The notes below the pieces were generated by a model. The model ran no database searches. It was given only the letters and a program-made list of their open reading frames with translations, and was not told where the DNA came from. Below are positions 31,831-43,679 of a stretch of 64,000 nt of DNA, one piece after another (the first letter of the stretch is position 1; every line of letters starts with the position of its first letter). Source of the stretch: Thamnaconus septentrionalis (taxonomy: Eukaryota > Chordata > Actinopteri > Tetraodontiformes > Monacanthidae); the NCBI GenBank assembly GCA_009823395.1, contig CM020511.1, positions 22,115,001 through 22,179,000 of the forward strand, written 5' to 3'. Made by a program: the position numbers and the translations under genes.

Positions 31831-33253
31831 AATGAGAAACATAATAAAATGAATTGGAAATCAGTAAACAGTTGACAAATGTTTTTCAAAGTGTTTTCAA
31901 AACTTTTCAGTGCCAAATAATGAAGTGTGAGTCTGAATGGAGAAATTGTTGTGGAAAGCATGGTTGCATGGATCAGTCTGGATTCTTGTTTGGGTGGTTG
32001 AGAGGCTGTTATGAAAAAAAAAGAATACAGCATAAACTTGTTAAGAAGAGCATTTTTATTGTCGTACTAAGTCTCGCTGTGTACTAGTCTTCTTTGTCTT
32101 TCAGTCAGTTAGAAAATAATGCATTGAATTTGTCACAATTTGTAAATATTAAAGATTTTACTGTATACTGTGTACTATAGTTTTACTGTACCATCTTACC
32201 TTGACATCCTGTTTTTAGTGTGTTTTTCGCGTTTCAGGACCAAGTACATGGTGGCACAACATGATGTGTTTTTGGTGTTTTTTGAAACAATTTTGGGGTA
32301 GGTGTTGTGCTGACAGCTGAAGTCCACCTATGACAAAAACAAACATGCATTAAATGCACACTAGGGACAGTCTTTCTACTGCTGCTTAGTTCTCATTAAT
32401 GAGAATAAACTCAAGTGTATTTTTCAGCATATGCCAAACACAAAGTGAACAATATGAAGGGTCAATATTTTCAGTGCACAGCCACTTCGATAAATACACA
32501 ATAGTGGATAAATACACAATATATATACAAATAAAATACAAATGTGTAATACATGCAGGCACAATAATAGCTTTTGACAAACTTACCCTGTAGGCGTTGG
32601 AACATCCAATGCGCTGTGGATAAGTTTTAGACTTCCTCCAAGTCACCAGGGAGGATGCAGTTGCATGTAACTTGCAGCCATGTGCATGCGGAACGGGAGG
32701 GTGTGGGTATTGACCCGAGCTGATAATGGTAAACTGGTCCAGGCACTAGCAAAAATGATCTGAAAGGGGCGACAACTAATTAACTACTGGTTGAGTGGCA
32801 GTTAAAACTACCGGAAGGTACGGCACATGAAATTAAATAATTTTATTAATATTGTTTTAGCAGATTTCATTTAGTTTAACGTCATGCTTTTTTTTTTTTT
32901 TTTACTTTATATATCATGTGAATGTGCATTTATTTACTTGTGTTGTTTAAATGTATTTTGTATTTTTTTTTTTTTTTTTTATTGACCACTTCATCATGGA
33001 GTAAATGGGTGCTTGTAAAAAAGCTACTTGAAGGTATAGCATGTTGAACAACTTATTTTTAAACATTTTACTCAAAATATGCTGGACAAAACTTAACATC
33101 CAAGCCTGTTTTCCTTTGACTGTCTGCAGGTGTAGTGACTGTCACTGTTTTTTATTCCCCCTTCCTAATTTTTAGTTTAATTTTGGCCCTTTTGTTTGTT
33201 TAGTGACTCTCTTTTCGTGTGTGTGTGTGTGTGTGTCTGTATGTGTGTCTCTA
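31831..33253. other. AT-rich stretch, no gene recognised
   Basis: T-tracts near 32888-32903 and 32965-32980. A GT-rich run lies at 33218-33252. No recognised coding block. Confidence 0.5.
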
Positions 33254-33857
33254 TGTTATGCCCCAGCCTTAGGGGGAACTAGAACAAAACATTATGGCTC
33301 TCCCCCTTCTCCCAGTTCTCAAGTTAGACCATGTACTTTGTCCACAAGATGGATTTTATTGACAATTACCATCATAGCATTGGCGTCAGGGAGGGCATGG
33401 CCAAAACAGCAAACAAAATGGCTCTGTTAGAGATGTTACCTAGATGAAGAAAATAATAATTAAATAAATGACAGTCAAACTAACCTCCTTAACTGAAACA
33501 CAGGAGAAAAGGTCATAACAAAAATGGCTTCCCTCCCCTACTGGCTAAGTGGACTCTAAAAGAAAACTGAAGTATATTACAACAAGACCGAGTTCGTGGC
33601 CTAACAAAGAATACTGGGTTGGCTGCTGCTGCACATGGCCTCTGGTTGGGAGCTTGGAGAAAAACAAAGAGAGGGCGAAGTGTTGAGGTCCTCCTCCTTA
33701 AATAGTGGCGCCAGCCAATCACCCTTCAGCACCTGGAAACAGGTAAGAGATCGACTCCGCTATCTTGTGCCCAAGAGGACACATAGCAGACGGGAAAAAG
33801 AACAAACAACAATGTAAACCAAAACTATACAATATATGTGTATACATTTACATAACA
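33254..33857 (-). repeat. Candidate solo LTR
   Basis: A 604-bp stretch beginning TGTTATG and ending CATAACA, a perfect 7-bp terminal inverted repeat typical of LTRs. Read on the minus strand it contains cactatttaagg, a TATA-like box. Flanking pentamers (ctcta and gtgta) do not match, so the call is tentative. No internal retroelement sequence borders it. Confidence 0.4.
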
Positions 33858-34110
33858 GTGTAATAGTGATTAGTGGCGAGCCCATAAGTTACCCCTTTTT
33901 TGTAGCTATAATTTTATTTTCTGTAATAAATGCTGATATTCTTTTGAGCTGTCTGCCTCCTGTCCTGGTTATTCCAGACAATACCTGTCTGTAGCAAACT
34001 AATTTGGGCGACCTTGAGTACAGCATTTGTAGGAAGTTGTACCAATCACTACAGTAGGTCCAATATGACACCTTGAATTAGAATTTGTCATGTTTTTCCT
34101 TTAAATACAG

Positions 34111-34875
34111 GATCCTCGCTTCTTTGAGATTTTCAATACCAAGGGAGGAAGTGTTGGCCAGAAACTTAAGAAGTACCTGCAACAAGTCACACCAGAGGTA
34201 AGTTTCTCAGATACAAAGTAATTCATTCTTTATCATGTGGGGAACAAAACATGCAACCCCATATTGTGTGCAGAGCTATTAATTGATTGTCTGTGACCAC
34301 AGGAGTGATGTGTGTTTGATGTGATTTTTCAGAGTATGGATGTTACTGCGAAGCAAACAGCAGTCCTACGTGGCCTTCCTGTCATCCTTGGAGATGAGGA
34401 CACAGACTTCTTCAAGACATGCTTTGTAAGTCATCTTCATTCCTGAGTTTTTATTCCACACCACAGGATGTCCACTGTATTTAATTCTGCTCCTTATGTT
34501 GCTTTGCTAGCTTTCGCTTTAGCTTTAGTTAGTTGTGTTTTCAGCCATAGAAATTGAAGGTGACATCTGATATGTAATTGTGGCTGTGTCTGAGATCCCC
34601 ATTGGAATCCTGACCATTGTGCCTGAGGACCAACAGATCTCCCTTGACTCACTGCACCTTCAGTCTTCAGGTACCGCAATATTTTTGGAAGGAGAAATTG
34701 TGATGGTCTTCCACATGCCATGTGCTTGCTCTTTGGACTTACTTATGCCCTGAATTTGGAGTACCCTCGACAACTGAAGTATAATTTTTGACTTCATTCA
34801 AAGGGTGCTTGTGTCACTTGGACATAAATCCATGAAACCAATAATACAATCACTCAAAAATCTTCTGATGCAATG
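34111..34875 (+). pseudogene. SAMD3-like protein, 3' exons (copy A)
   Basis: Two clean exons and a decayed last exon are visible. 34111-34197 (acceptor aaatacag, donor gtaagt) encodes DPRFFEIFNTKGGSVGQKL. 34333-34425 (acceptor tttttcag, donor gtaagt) encodes AKQTAVLRGLPVILGDEDTD. The last exon (from about 34544) encodes EIPIGILTIVPEDQQ, AIFLEGEI and then, with frameshifts, FGLTYALNLEYPRQLKY and a terminal KSLKNLL-type end at TGA 34873-34875. The blocks and their order are those of fish proteins annotated 'sterile alpha motif domain-containing protein 3-like'. The molecular role of the family is unknown to me. It is preserved here as a 3' half only, directly followed by an L2 LINE end. Confidence 0.75.
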
Positions 34876-34878
34876 AAT

Positions 34879-36010
34879 CAATGTAATCCAAAACTCTGCG
34901 GCACGATTGTTAACCGGAACTAGAAGGAGGCAGCATATTACTCCAATCTTAGCTTCCTTGCATTGGCTGCCTGTCAAATTTAGAATTGAATTTAAGATTC
35001 TAGTTTTAACTTACAAAGCTCTTCATTCTCAGGCTCCTTCTTATATTAGGGAACTAATTGAACTTTATCATCCTCCAAGAGCCCTTCGCTCTGAGGATTC
35101 AGGTCTTTTAGTTATCCCAAAAATTTCTAGAGTTAGGTCAAGAGGTAGGTGTTTCAGTTTCCTGGCACCTTTATTTTGGAATCATCTTCCAGCCTCGGTG
35201 AGGGGGGCAGACACAGTTAGTTTATTTAGGAGTAGACTTAAGACTTTCCTTTTTCTTAAAGCTTATAGTTAGATTCCACCCACTGTCAGTTAAGCTGCTA
35301 TAGGCTTACGCCGTGGAGGGAGATCTTTCGCTCCCGCTACAGGGATCGTTGCTCTGTGCAGGCGGAGCATCTATCACTCTCCTCACTCAATCAATCTTTG
35401 ACTCATTTGACTCTATCTACTCTGTCCAAACTAGCTCTCATTATGCTTTGTACAGTATGCTCGATATGCATGATACTGCCGCAGTCTCTGTGTCCCCGGC
35501 AGGTGATGACCACTGCGCCAGGAGCTGGATTGTGCTGTCCTGGGGGTCTTGGTGTCATCGCTTGTCCCACCACCACGCCTAGGACCTTGACTTGTCCTAT
35601 CGGCAGATTGTCCATCGGGATAGGCTCTTGCCTTCCAAAGCATGAACACTTACAGCCCACACGGACAGCAGCCTTGAATTATTTCCTATTCTTTGTGTTT
35701 ATATCCGTTTTGTGAATGCCTGGTTGGTGTATCTGTTTTTCACTCTGTCCTGTCTGCCACCCTGGCTCACTCTACTACTTTCTCTCTTTCTCTGTCTCTC
35801 CTCTATTTTTGTATTTCACCCCAACTACTCATAGGCAGATGATGGCCCTCTGGAGTCTGGTTCTGCCCTAGGTTTCTTCCCACAGGGGAGTTTTTCCCAG
35901 CCACTGTCGCATTTTGCTTGCTCCGGGGGCCCAGTTGGTTCTCTCTGATTGTATAAAGCGCTTTGAGACGCCATTGGTTGTGATTTAGCGCTGTACAAAT
36001 AAAAAAAAAG
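34879..36010 (+). mobile_element. L2-type LINE, 5'-truncated 3' end
   Basis: The first ~390 bp encode the ORF2 C-terminus: VIQNSAARLLTGTRRRQHIT, ILASLHWLPVKFRIEFKILV, APSYIRELIELYHPPRAL and SFLAPLFWNHLPASVR, ending at TAG 35270-35272. A ~740-bp 3' UTR follows, whose last ~210 bp (from 35800) is found inverted at 42309-42525 in the second L2 copy. The end is 'gctgtacaaataaaaaaaaa'. RT catalytic motifs are absent because of truncation. Confidence 0.88.
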
Positions 36011-37836
36011 TTTATTAATCACGATGTGAATGTAACGTGACATCTTGGGTCACATTGATACCTTTAACCTTATTGGAAAAGTGTTTTTTTTTTCATGTTT
36101 GATCATTTTTTGTGGAAGGGAGCCTCACCGCCCTTTCAGACGACTGAATGGTTTTATGTTAATGAGGAAAAACATCAACACCTACTTTCCTTAGAGCTTT
36201 TATTTTTCCTTTTGCGTTGTTGATGTGATTGTGGTTATATTGAGTACCAATATCAGGTTCTGATCATGTGACTTGTGACAAAGAGTGGGGTGACAAGCAA
36301 AAAACTTTTTTTGACTGGTAATAACTGTATTCAAATATAATGCATGCATTTCATGCCAGTTTTCAGCTTGTTTCCAGCCTGGACCCTGTTTCTCCATGAG
36401 TTCTGAACAAAAAAAGAAATGTTATTAAACTTTACTGTCCATTCAAAATGTTGTCTTTCTTTGTTTCAATAGCTTATTACTTTAGGTTCAGCTTACTTAA
36501 ACATGTCAAAGCAATGGGTTTCCTGATATTTTGCCATTAACGTGAATGCTCAAACTTGGAAGGATAACTTATTTTTACGAGTATTGCTTAATTAAGATAA
36601 TATAGACATATATTGTCATTGTACAGTTGCCTGGACAACAAAATTTGAAAGCTACAGCTGTAGGTGCTTAAGACAAAATAAAATGATACACATTATAGGC
36701 ATATAAAGAAACACATACCACATAAACATATACATACTCAATATTCCACAGTGCTAATGTTCAAAGTGACTGAGAAGAAGGTTAGGAGTATGTGTTAAGT
36801 GTCCTGACAGCCCATGGAAAGAAGCTGTTCCTGAGTGTCCGTTTTGGTTTTGATGCATCTGAAGCGTCTTCCTGAAGGCAGCAGACTGAATATGCGGTGG
36901 TTCGGGTGGAAAAGGAAACTTCCCCATTGTTGGCCGTAAAACACAATATTATGTTTAATTTACTTAAAATTGTCAGTTATTCATATTTACTCAAGTTATT
37001 TGCGGCAGTTGAAAGTAAAAATGTGCACTATCAGTTTTACTTGGCAGTGTTAGTTTCCTAAACGTAACTGTGTCACTTAAAAGTTGTGCAAAACACCAAA
37101 AAAGCAGCTGGTCCCATTAAGGACACCGTAGGCTACATCCCGCTAATTCAAGGTCATGCGATATTTCTTTAGGCTACATCCGCCATTTTCTATTATACGA
37201 CGACACCTGTGAAGACTTCGGAGAGTCCACCGCCATTCTTGCAATAACGGTAAGTAAATGTATTTTAACTGCCATTTTTTTGACAAAACAATTACTATTA
37301 AATAATTTGTGGACATTCGGATATTTGTGGCTGTAGCTGTTACTGTGAGTCGGTCCCAACCTCGAGGCAGCAGCGCGAGCCCAGTGGAAATGCTACTAAA
37401 AGATAAAAAAAAAGAAAAAACTCCCGGGAGCGGCAAAGGATAAAGGGAGTGGGGCGGTGGCGGCGGTAGATACGAGGGAGTTCCCGGTACTAGGAGGGAG
37501 GTAGGCGGTGTAGTGATGGGTTGTTCGCGAACGAACTGGTTCTAAGAGCCGACTCCTGATTGGCTGAGACACCCCCCTCCCCCCCTCCCGTCAGTGATCT
37601 CGATAACATCGCCGATATATACTGTACATATATATATATTTATATATATACATACATACATACATACACAAATTAATGTGGGCATTTCCACCACGTTCAC
37701 TGCGCTGCCTCAAGGTCAGACTTGACTCACAGTAACAGAGCCAGAGGAGGAGGAAACGGTAGGTAAAGTAGGTGTTAGGAATACACCTAGTCACATTAAA
37801 AGTCAGCAGAGTTAGTTTGAGAGCTTGACTTAAACC
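36011..37836. other. Non-coding with unclassified repeats
   Basis: 36630-36930 has 'tgtcattgtacagttgcctggacaac...' and 'gacagcccatggaaagaagctgttcctgagtgt', a pattern I associate with fish LINE/SINE 5' sequence but cannot name. 37510-37600 contains 'gtgatgggttgttcgcgaacgaac', a MITE-like end related to 60.55-60.63 kb. 37624-37668 is an AT/CATA microsatellite. Confidence 0.45.
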
Positions 37837-37939
37837 ATGTGGTGCTTTTGGCAAGACACTAAGCTGAATGCAGCTCCTGTCATTCATGACCTCTGCACCG
37901 GTCCAGATTCAAATCTTGGTCAGTGGTTTTTACATACAG

Positions 37940-40758
37940 TGTTTATCCATCTTCTAAAACATTACAGATTAGTTCACACCAACTTTGGCCGCAGACATCC
38001 CTACCCATGCACCTATTCTGATTGCCCGTGTGTTTTCAAAACATTGAATGCGCTTCATAGTCATTTAAGCAGGTCACATGCAAATCAAAGTGTTCCAAAA
38101 TGTGTTACTATACTATATTTCACTGTCAGTTGTGTACAAATGCTAATATAGCATCAGCAGAACAGTATTTCTGTCACATCAATAACCATCTCAAGAGCCA
38201 TGAAACAGTAAATTGTATGTTTCAGGGCTGTTCTTTTCAGACCAATGTTTATGGTACTTTCAAGTCCCACAGAAATAGAAAACACACTCCATATTCTTTT
38301 GAAGATTTTAAAAAATGTATCGTAAAAACAAGTGAAACAGAAGATTCAGCAGATGGTGACAGCTGCTGAAGCTAATGTTGATTCTGATGTAGAACCTGAA
38401 ATAAAAGAACAAGATTTATCGAAGACATTAGAGCTAAAATTAGGATCGCTTGTCCTAAAACTAGAAAACTACTTCCATGTCCCGCGCGCTGCAATAGATG
38501 AACTCCTTGCTGAATTGCATTATTTGCTAGTATCTGCTTCTGTGCCCATATAAAATGAAGTCATGAAAGAAATCTTGAAGAATCACAATGTCTGTGTGGA
38601 CCAGATTGTGGTTAAAGAACTGACCACTGCATTATCTTCATGTAAGAATCACAATGCTCATAAACGTCAAAAGTATTATAAAGAAAATTTTGAAATAGTA
38701 GAGCCAGTAGAGTACATACTCGAGTCAAGAACAAATCGAACTTTCCAGTATCCTGTTCTGAAAACCTTATATATATAAAATATACTGAGTGAAGTCGTTG
38801 ATAGTCATACAGACAACCATTCTGTAAATGGTGAGTATAGGTGTTACCAAGATGGAAGTCACTTTAAAAATAATGAGTTTCTTTTAGGTGAGGAATTAAG
38901 ACTCTCGTTGTGCCTTTACATAGATGACTTCGAAATTTGTAATCCATTCGGGACCTCACGGAAAAAGCATAAACTTTGTGGGGTCTATTGGATTTTAGAG
39001 AACTTGCAAACAGTTTGTCAGTCATCACTGAACTCAATTTATCTTGCGTTGCTTTGTAAAAGCGAAGATGTGAAGACATTTGGCTATAAAAAAAATATTT
39101 GAGCCTTTACTGCATGATTTTGCCACATTAATCATTCATCACAGTGAAATCCAGTCAAGGGAGGTCAGAGAGGGTATCTTTTGTCTCAGAACTGAAGAGC
39201 TGCATCATGTGCATTGTAGCAAGTGCACATGAACACAAGCAACCCTTTTGTGGAGTCAAAACTACGTGTGTCTTAGCTGAGAGCCTTTCATTTTTTAAGG
39301 TTACAGCAGGTTTTCCCCCCGATCTAGCTCACAACCTTTTTGAGGGTTTAATACCCATTGAACTTGCTGAATGTTTTGGATCGCTGATAGCCAAGAAGTA
39401 CTTCACGTTTAATCATTTAAATTAACTGATTCAGGCTTTCCCATACAAGTGGGGAGATAAACAAACCACCCCCATTTATTACCACGTGCCTTCCAAATTA
39501 GAAAAAACATTGGGGGGGAACTCGCACGAGAATTGGTGTTTATTAAGACTAATACCACTGATTGTTGGGGAACCAATTCCAGAGGATGAACCAGTTTGGC
39601 AGATAATACTAGATTTAAAGGATATTGTTGATCTTGTTGTTTGCCCTGTACATACCAGTGAATTAATTGCATACCTGGAAAATAAAATCTCAGAACACAG
39701 ATACAGGTATTGGCAACATGGTGGCGCAGTGGTTAGCGCTGCCGCCTCACAGCAAGAAGGTCATGGGTTCGATTCTGGGGACCGGGCCTGGGACCTTTCT
39801 GTGTGGAGTTTGCATGTTCTCCCCGTGTCTGCGTGGGTTCTCTCCGGGTACTCCGGCTTCCTCCCACAGTCCAAAAACATGCATGTGAGGTCAATTGAAT
39901 ATCCTAAATTGTCCGTAGGTGTGCATGTGAGTGTGAATGGTTGTTTCTTTCTATGTGGCCCTGCGATGAACTGGCGACTTGTCCAGGGTGTCACCCTGTC
40001 TTCGCCCTAAGACAGCTGGGATAGGCTCCAGCAGACCCCCGTGACCCTGAATTGGAATAAGTGGGTATAGAAGATGGATGGATGGATGGATAGATACAGG
40101 TATTGCACATTTTCCCAGAAAGAAAACTGCTACCCAAACACCACTACTTGGAACATTACCCAACATTGATGCTTTGCTTTGGTCCACTTGTATCTTTCTG
40201 GACGTTGAGGTTTGAATCAAAACACAGTTATTTTAAACAAGTTGCGAGGCATACAAACTGCTTTAAAAACATAACACTGTCTCTGGCCACTAAACATCAG
40301 CTTATGATTAGCCACAGTATTTTTTCATCAAGCTGTGAAAAAAACAATCTGAAGGTTGAACAAGTGTCAACAGTCCCTCTTGATGTCTTGAAAGAGGAGG
40401 TGGTAATTAGTCTCAGTCAAAAGTATCCTCATCTGACTGTTGTTAATCTTACACACAATGTATATGTTGATGGAATTAACTTCAAAAGTGGCATGGTTTT
40501 GTTGGTGGACTGCCAGACTTTGCTGAAATTGTGCAGATGTGTGTTTTGAGAGATGGACTCGGCTTTATTGTGAATAAATTAAGTTCATGGTACAGAGAAC
40601 ACTACAGATCGTTCGAGCTGGATCCTTCTCCAAGGGATGTTTCTGTGATTGAACTGGACCAACTTGTGGATTGTTACCCCCTCTGTGATTACAAAGTTGG
40701 CACTCTATGGATGGTTACTTTAAAAAGATACATACATTCCTCAGGTAATATAAAATGA
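37940..40758 (+). pseudogene. C2H2-finger transposase, EnSpm/CACTA-like (copy B)
   Basis: Plus strand, broken by stops, frameshifts and a SINE. Order of blocks: HYRLVHTNFGRRHPYPCTYS and CVFKTLNALHSHLSRSH fingers; CQLCTNANIASAEQYFCH and CMFQGCSFQTNVYGTFKSH fingers; helical SLVLKLENYFHVPRAAIDEL; NFEIVEPVEYILES; a conserved acidic block LYIDDFEICNPFGTSRKKHK (38.9 kb); FPPDLAHNLFEGLIPIELAE (39.3); NSHENWCLLRLIPLIVGE; KISEHRYR | SINE | FPERKLLPKHHYLEHYPTLM; FGPLVSFWTLRFESKHSYFK; and a C-terminus VIELDQLVDCYPLCDYKVG. The D-H-x-E-G-like and W-x-x-R-F-E blocks recall the TNP2-type transposase of CACTA elements. That assignment is inference; the homology to copy C is plain. Confidence 0.75.
39713..40091 (+). 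mobile_element. tRNA-derived SINE with 14-bp target duplication
   Basis: The head contains pol III box A (tggcgcagtgg) and box B (gggttcgattc). The body (gtttgcatgttctccccgtg, ctccggcttcctcccacag) is a widespread fish SINE, and the tail is (atgg)n. It is flanked by agatacaggtattg at 39699-39712 and again at 40092-40105, perfect over 14 bp. It splits the copy B transposase between the KISEHRYR and FPERKLL blocks; removing it and one repeat restores contiguity. Confidence 0.93.
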
Positions 40759-41322
40759 ATACTTTCACACTTTCACAGCAGAGACCAACACAAGATTCAA
40801 TTAGGGCTGGACAGTCTAGACAAAATCGATTTTTACAAAATACATGACCAAACATCTCTGTTGATATTGTGATGCTTTAACAAAATATTTACACAATAGG
40901 ACTTTGATAAAACATCAGTAATAGGGCGGCCACAATAAGTCAATTAGTCATGATGTTGTCGACTAATAAAAATTGTTGACAACTAATTTAATAGTCAACG
41001 ACGTGAGCCCCGATACATTTTGTTAGCGCTGCCGTGGTTTTATGCATATTGCAAATTTTCATTCATAAAATGATTCAACATTTTCATAAATATGAACAAG
41101 TTCCAAATAGGTTTCAAAGAATAAATTAGGAATATGATCTAATCTGTCTTAAGTTTTGATTACTTAATTTTCATAATAAACCTGGTTGAAAGAGTAAATC
41201 TAGTGAACCAGAGGATCTGGCAAGCGGATTTACATATTGTTTAAACATTTTAAGTGTTATGTTTGTTTTGTCAAGGGACCTGTTGTGTTCTGCTCTATTT
41301 TAACAAATATTCTCTCTTTTCA
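40759..41322. other. MITE-like spacer
   Basis: 40800-40900 (agggctggacagtctag...atcgattttt) and 40922-41030 (agggcggccacaataagtc...gtcgactaat) resemble ends of hAT-type MITEs. No coding block. Confidence 0.45.
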
Positions 41323-41473
41323 GAGTAAGAGTTCTGTTCGATGTTACAGTAGATGGGATGTCTACTCCAGCAAAGCTTCGGATCGTCTTTGAAGAAAATT
41401 GTGTGAAGCTTAGTTTGCCTTCTGAAATACCAGACTGTGTTGACAGCCTTAAAGTAGAGATTCAGAAACAGCA
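41323..41473 (+). pseudogene. SAMD3-like first exon (copy B)
   Basis: The frame reads VLFDVTVDGMSTPAKLRIVF, CVKLSLPSEIPDCVDSLKVE then IQKQHSKK. It matches the ubiquitin-like N-terminus of copy C (QPVKLRVIREAHDIRKLDLP, VPGTVNELECVVRETFGI). It lies 565 bp downstream of the copy B transposase on the same strand, the same order as in copy C. It stops being recognisable at 41474, where a cactctaaaaaaaa end begins. Remaining exons are absent. Confidence 0.65.
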
Positions 41474-41600
41474 CTCTAAAAAAAAAATGTACTGGCTCAA
41501 CTTTCAACAAAATTGAGGTAACAATTTGGATGCATTTTTTTAAGTAATGCCAACCAGAGTTTAATTTAAGTATATCCAACCAGGCACTAATTGTCGCACT
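41474..41600. repeat. CACT-ended MITE terminus
   Basis: cactctaaaaaaaaaatgtactgg followed by ttaag/ttaa rich sequence. A matching inverted end (ttttttttgagtg, 57377-57389) occurs at 57.4 kb. CACT termini with A-runs are typical of fish EnSpm-type MITEs. The other border was not found. Confidence 0.45.
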
Positions 41601-42291
41601 GTGCTAGTACTACTAACATGATTTTCTTTAACATCTGTAAGCAAAATTAAGTTAAAGTAACCTAATTTATTGAATTCAAAATTGTGTAGATAATGTTGTA
41701 AATTTAGCTGCAATAACCATTTAATTTATCCCTATGCTACTTAAAAATCCCCATGTAAGTTATGTACAAATCAATACCGTTATATCATTAATATAGCACA
41801 ATTATGATTTTACATTATTTATGCAATCAATTAAATTTAGCATTAATAATACATTGAGTATTAGTTATTCTTAACTCGTCAATTAAAAAGCAATTTCAAC
41901 TGGCAACTCCACCTTTTATTTTCAAACCATAAACAGTTCCTTTCAAATGTACATGATCATGAACATCTCCAGAAACCTCTCACGTTTATCTGTATGTTTA
42001 AACAAAATAGACATATAAAAAAAACAAAATGTGCACCATTTCAATACAATTTCAAATAAAAAAAAAATATATACTGTTAAATTAACCAAAATATTTTTAA
42101 GTGAGAGTGCTGTAAACTTTTTTTTTAATAGTTGATATGACAACCAAAATAAAACTATGTTTATCATTTGTTTTAAATTTAACAATGGCGGAAAACCTAC
42201 CAAGAGACAATGCAGGCTTTGCATCAATATAAAACATGTCACACTAAGTGCTCCCTGGAACATAGAGCCTGTTTACATCTGTGGAATTAAC
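41601..42291. other. AT-rich spacer, no gene recognised
   Basis: Very AT-rich, with no recognisable coding block or clear repeat boundary. Confidence 0.45.
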
Positions 42292-42559
42292 AATAATAAT
42301 AATAATACTAAAACTTTATTTGTACTGCGCTAAATCACAACCAATGGCGTCTCAAAGCGCTTTATACAATCAGAGAGAACCAACTGGGCCCCCGGAGCAA
42401 GCAAGATGCGACAGTGGCTGGGAAAAACTCCCCTGTGGGAAGAAACCTGGGGCAGAACCAGACTCCAGAGGGCCATCATCTGCCTATGAGTAGTTGGGGT
42501 GAAATACAAAAATAGAGGAGATACAGAGAAAGAATCCAATGTTGATTTCAGAATACCAG

Positions 42560-43645
42560 AAAAACGATCTGTCAAGGAGTCAAGATCAAGATCCGTCAGG
42601 TGGGTAGGGGGAGAGGCCGGAAGCATGTCTAGAGGTACAAGAGCCTCTAGCAAATCAGGAAGCCTCTCTTTAAATTCAGCAACAACAGAGTCCGAAATGT
42701 TTCTACTCATTATAGACCTTGCTTGGGGAATGTGATCCGCCACAATAAAGCGAAAGTGATCAGAAAGTGGTCAGACAAAACGTCATTTCGGGGAAAGATT
42801 GTCAACTGCTCCACAGCAAGTCCAAAAGTGAGCACAAGATCCAAAGTATGACTATGCTTATGAGTGGGGACATTCACAACTTGAAGGAACCCTAAGGAGT
42901 CCAGGATTGATTTAAATTGAGAACTCAGACTGTCACTCTCAATGTCAACATGGATATTAAAATCCCCAATCACAACGATCTTATCTTTAGTCAATGCTAA
43001 AGTAGACAAAAACTCTGAAAATTCATCTAAGAAAGAAGAATATGGACCGGGGGGACGGTAGACAACAATGAATTCAACGGAATCTGCTTGTCTATCAGGT
43101 GACAGCAAAATAGACATAGATAAACTCTCAAATGAACCATAAATAGATTGAGCCTTGAGATTGACTAACAAGTTGGAATTATAAATAGCTACAACGCCAC
43201 CTCCTCGACCACTATCACGAGCCTTATGAGTATTAATATGACTAGGAGGAGTGGCTTCATTAAGACTAAAATATTCATCTTGACGTAACCATGTCTCTGT
43301 GAGGCCAAAAATATCAACATTATGTTCACTAATCAAATCATTAACTAAAACTGCCTTGGAATGTAGAGACCTAATGTTAAGGAGGCCACATTTCACCATT
43401 TTGTTTGTGGGAAACCCCCGAGCTACCTCCGACCGGGCCCCCTTATTTCTACAATCTATTCGAATTAGGTTACTATAATCGCTTGGAAATTTGCACAGGA
43501 TAAGAGGTTTGGAGGTGCGAGGGACCGACACAACTTCTATTGGAAAAGACTGGCAGGACTTCGAGGACTTACTAACAACTGGGGACGGCAGTGAGAGAAG
43601 CCCAGAGTAGCGTGTAGGACTACAACTCTGTCGCCTGGTCTCCAC
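42560..43645 (-). pseudogene. L2 ORF2 endonuclease, truncated after EN
   Basis: An uninterrupted frame from 43645 carries a complete APE endonuclease: LNIRSLHSKAVLVNDLI, GLTETWLRQ (Glu), RGGGVVAIYN, FIVVYRPPGPYSSF, VVIGDFNIHVD (Asp, Asn), HTLDLVLTFG and VLSDHFLITF (Asp-His). A shift near 42745 leads to SVVAEFKERLPDLLEALVPL in another frame, the EN-RT linker. Coding then ends at the RT deletion near 42550. The endonuclease nicks target DNA for target-primed reverse transcription. All its active-site residues are intact, although no RT is attached. Confidence 0.9.
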
Positions 43646-43679
43646 CCTGGAGCATCAGTGAGTGGAAGCTAAAATTTTA

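Noticed and set aside
39713..39790. Possible tRNA gene
   Set aside because: Box A and box B belong to the head of a SINE with target duplications; no cloverleaf acceptor stem.
42281..42493. Plus-strand frame similar to the antisense frame at 35825-36043
   Set aside because: The similarity is due to the shared L2 3' UTR read on the wrong strand.
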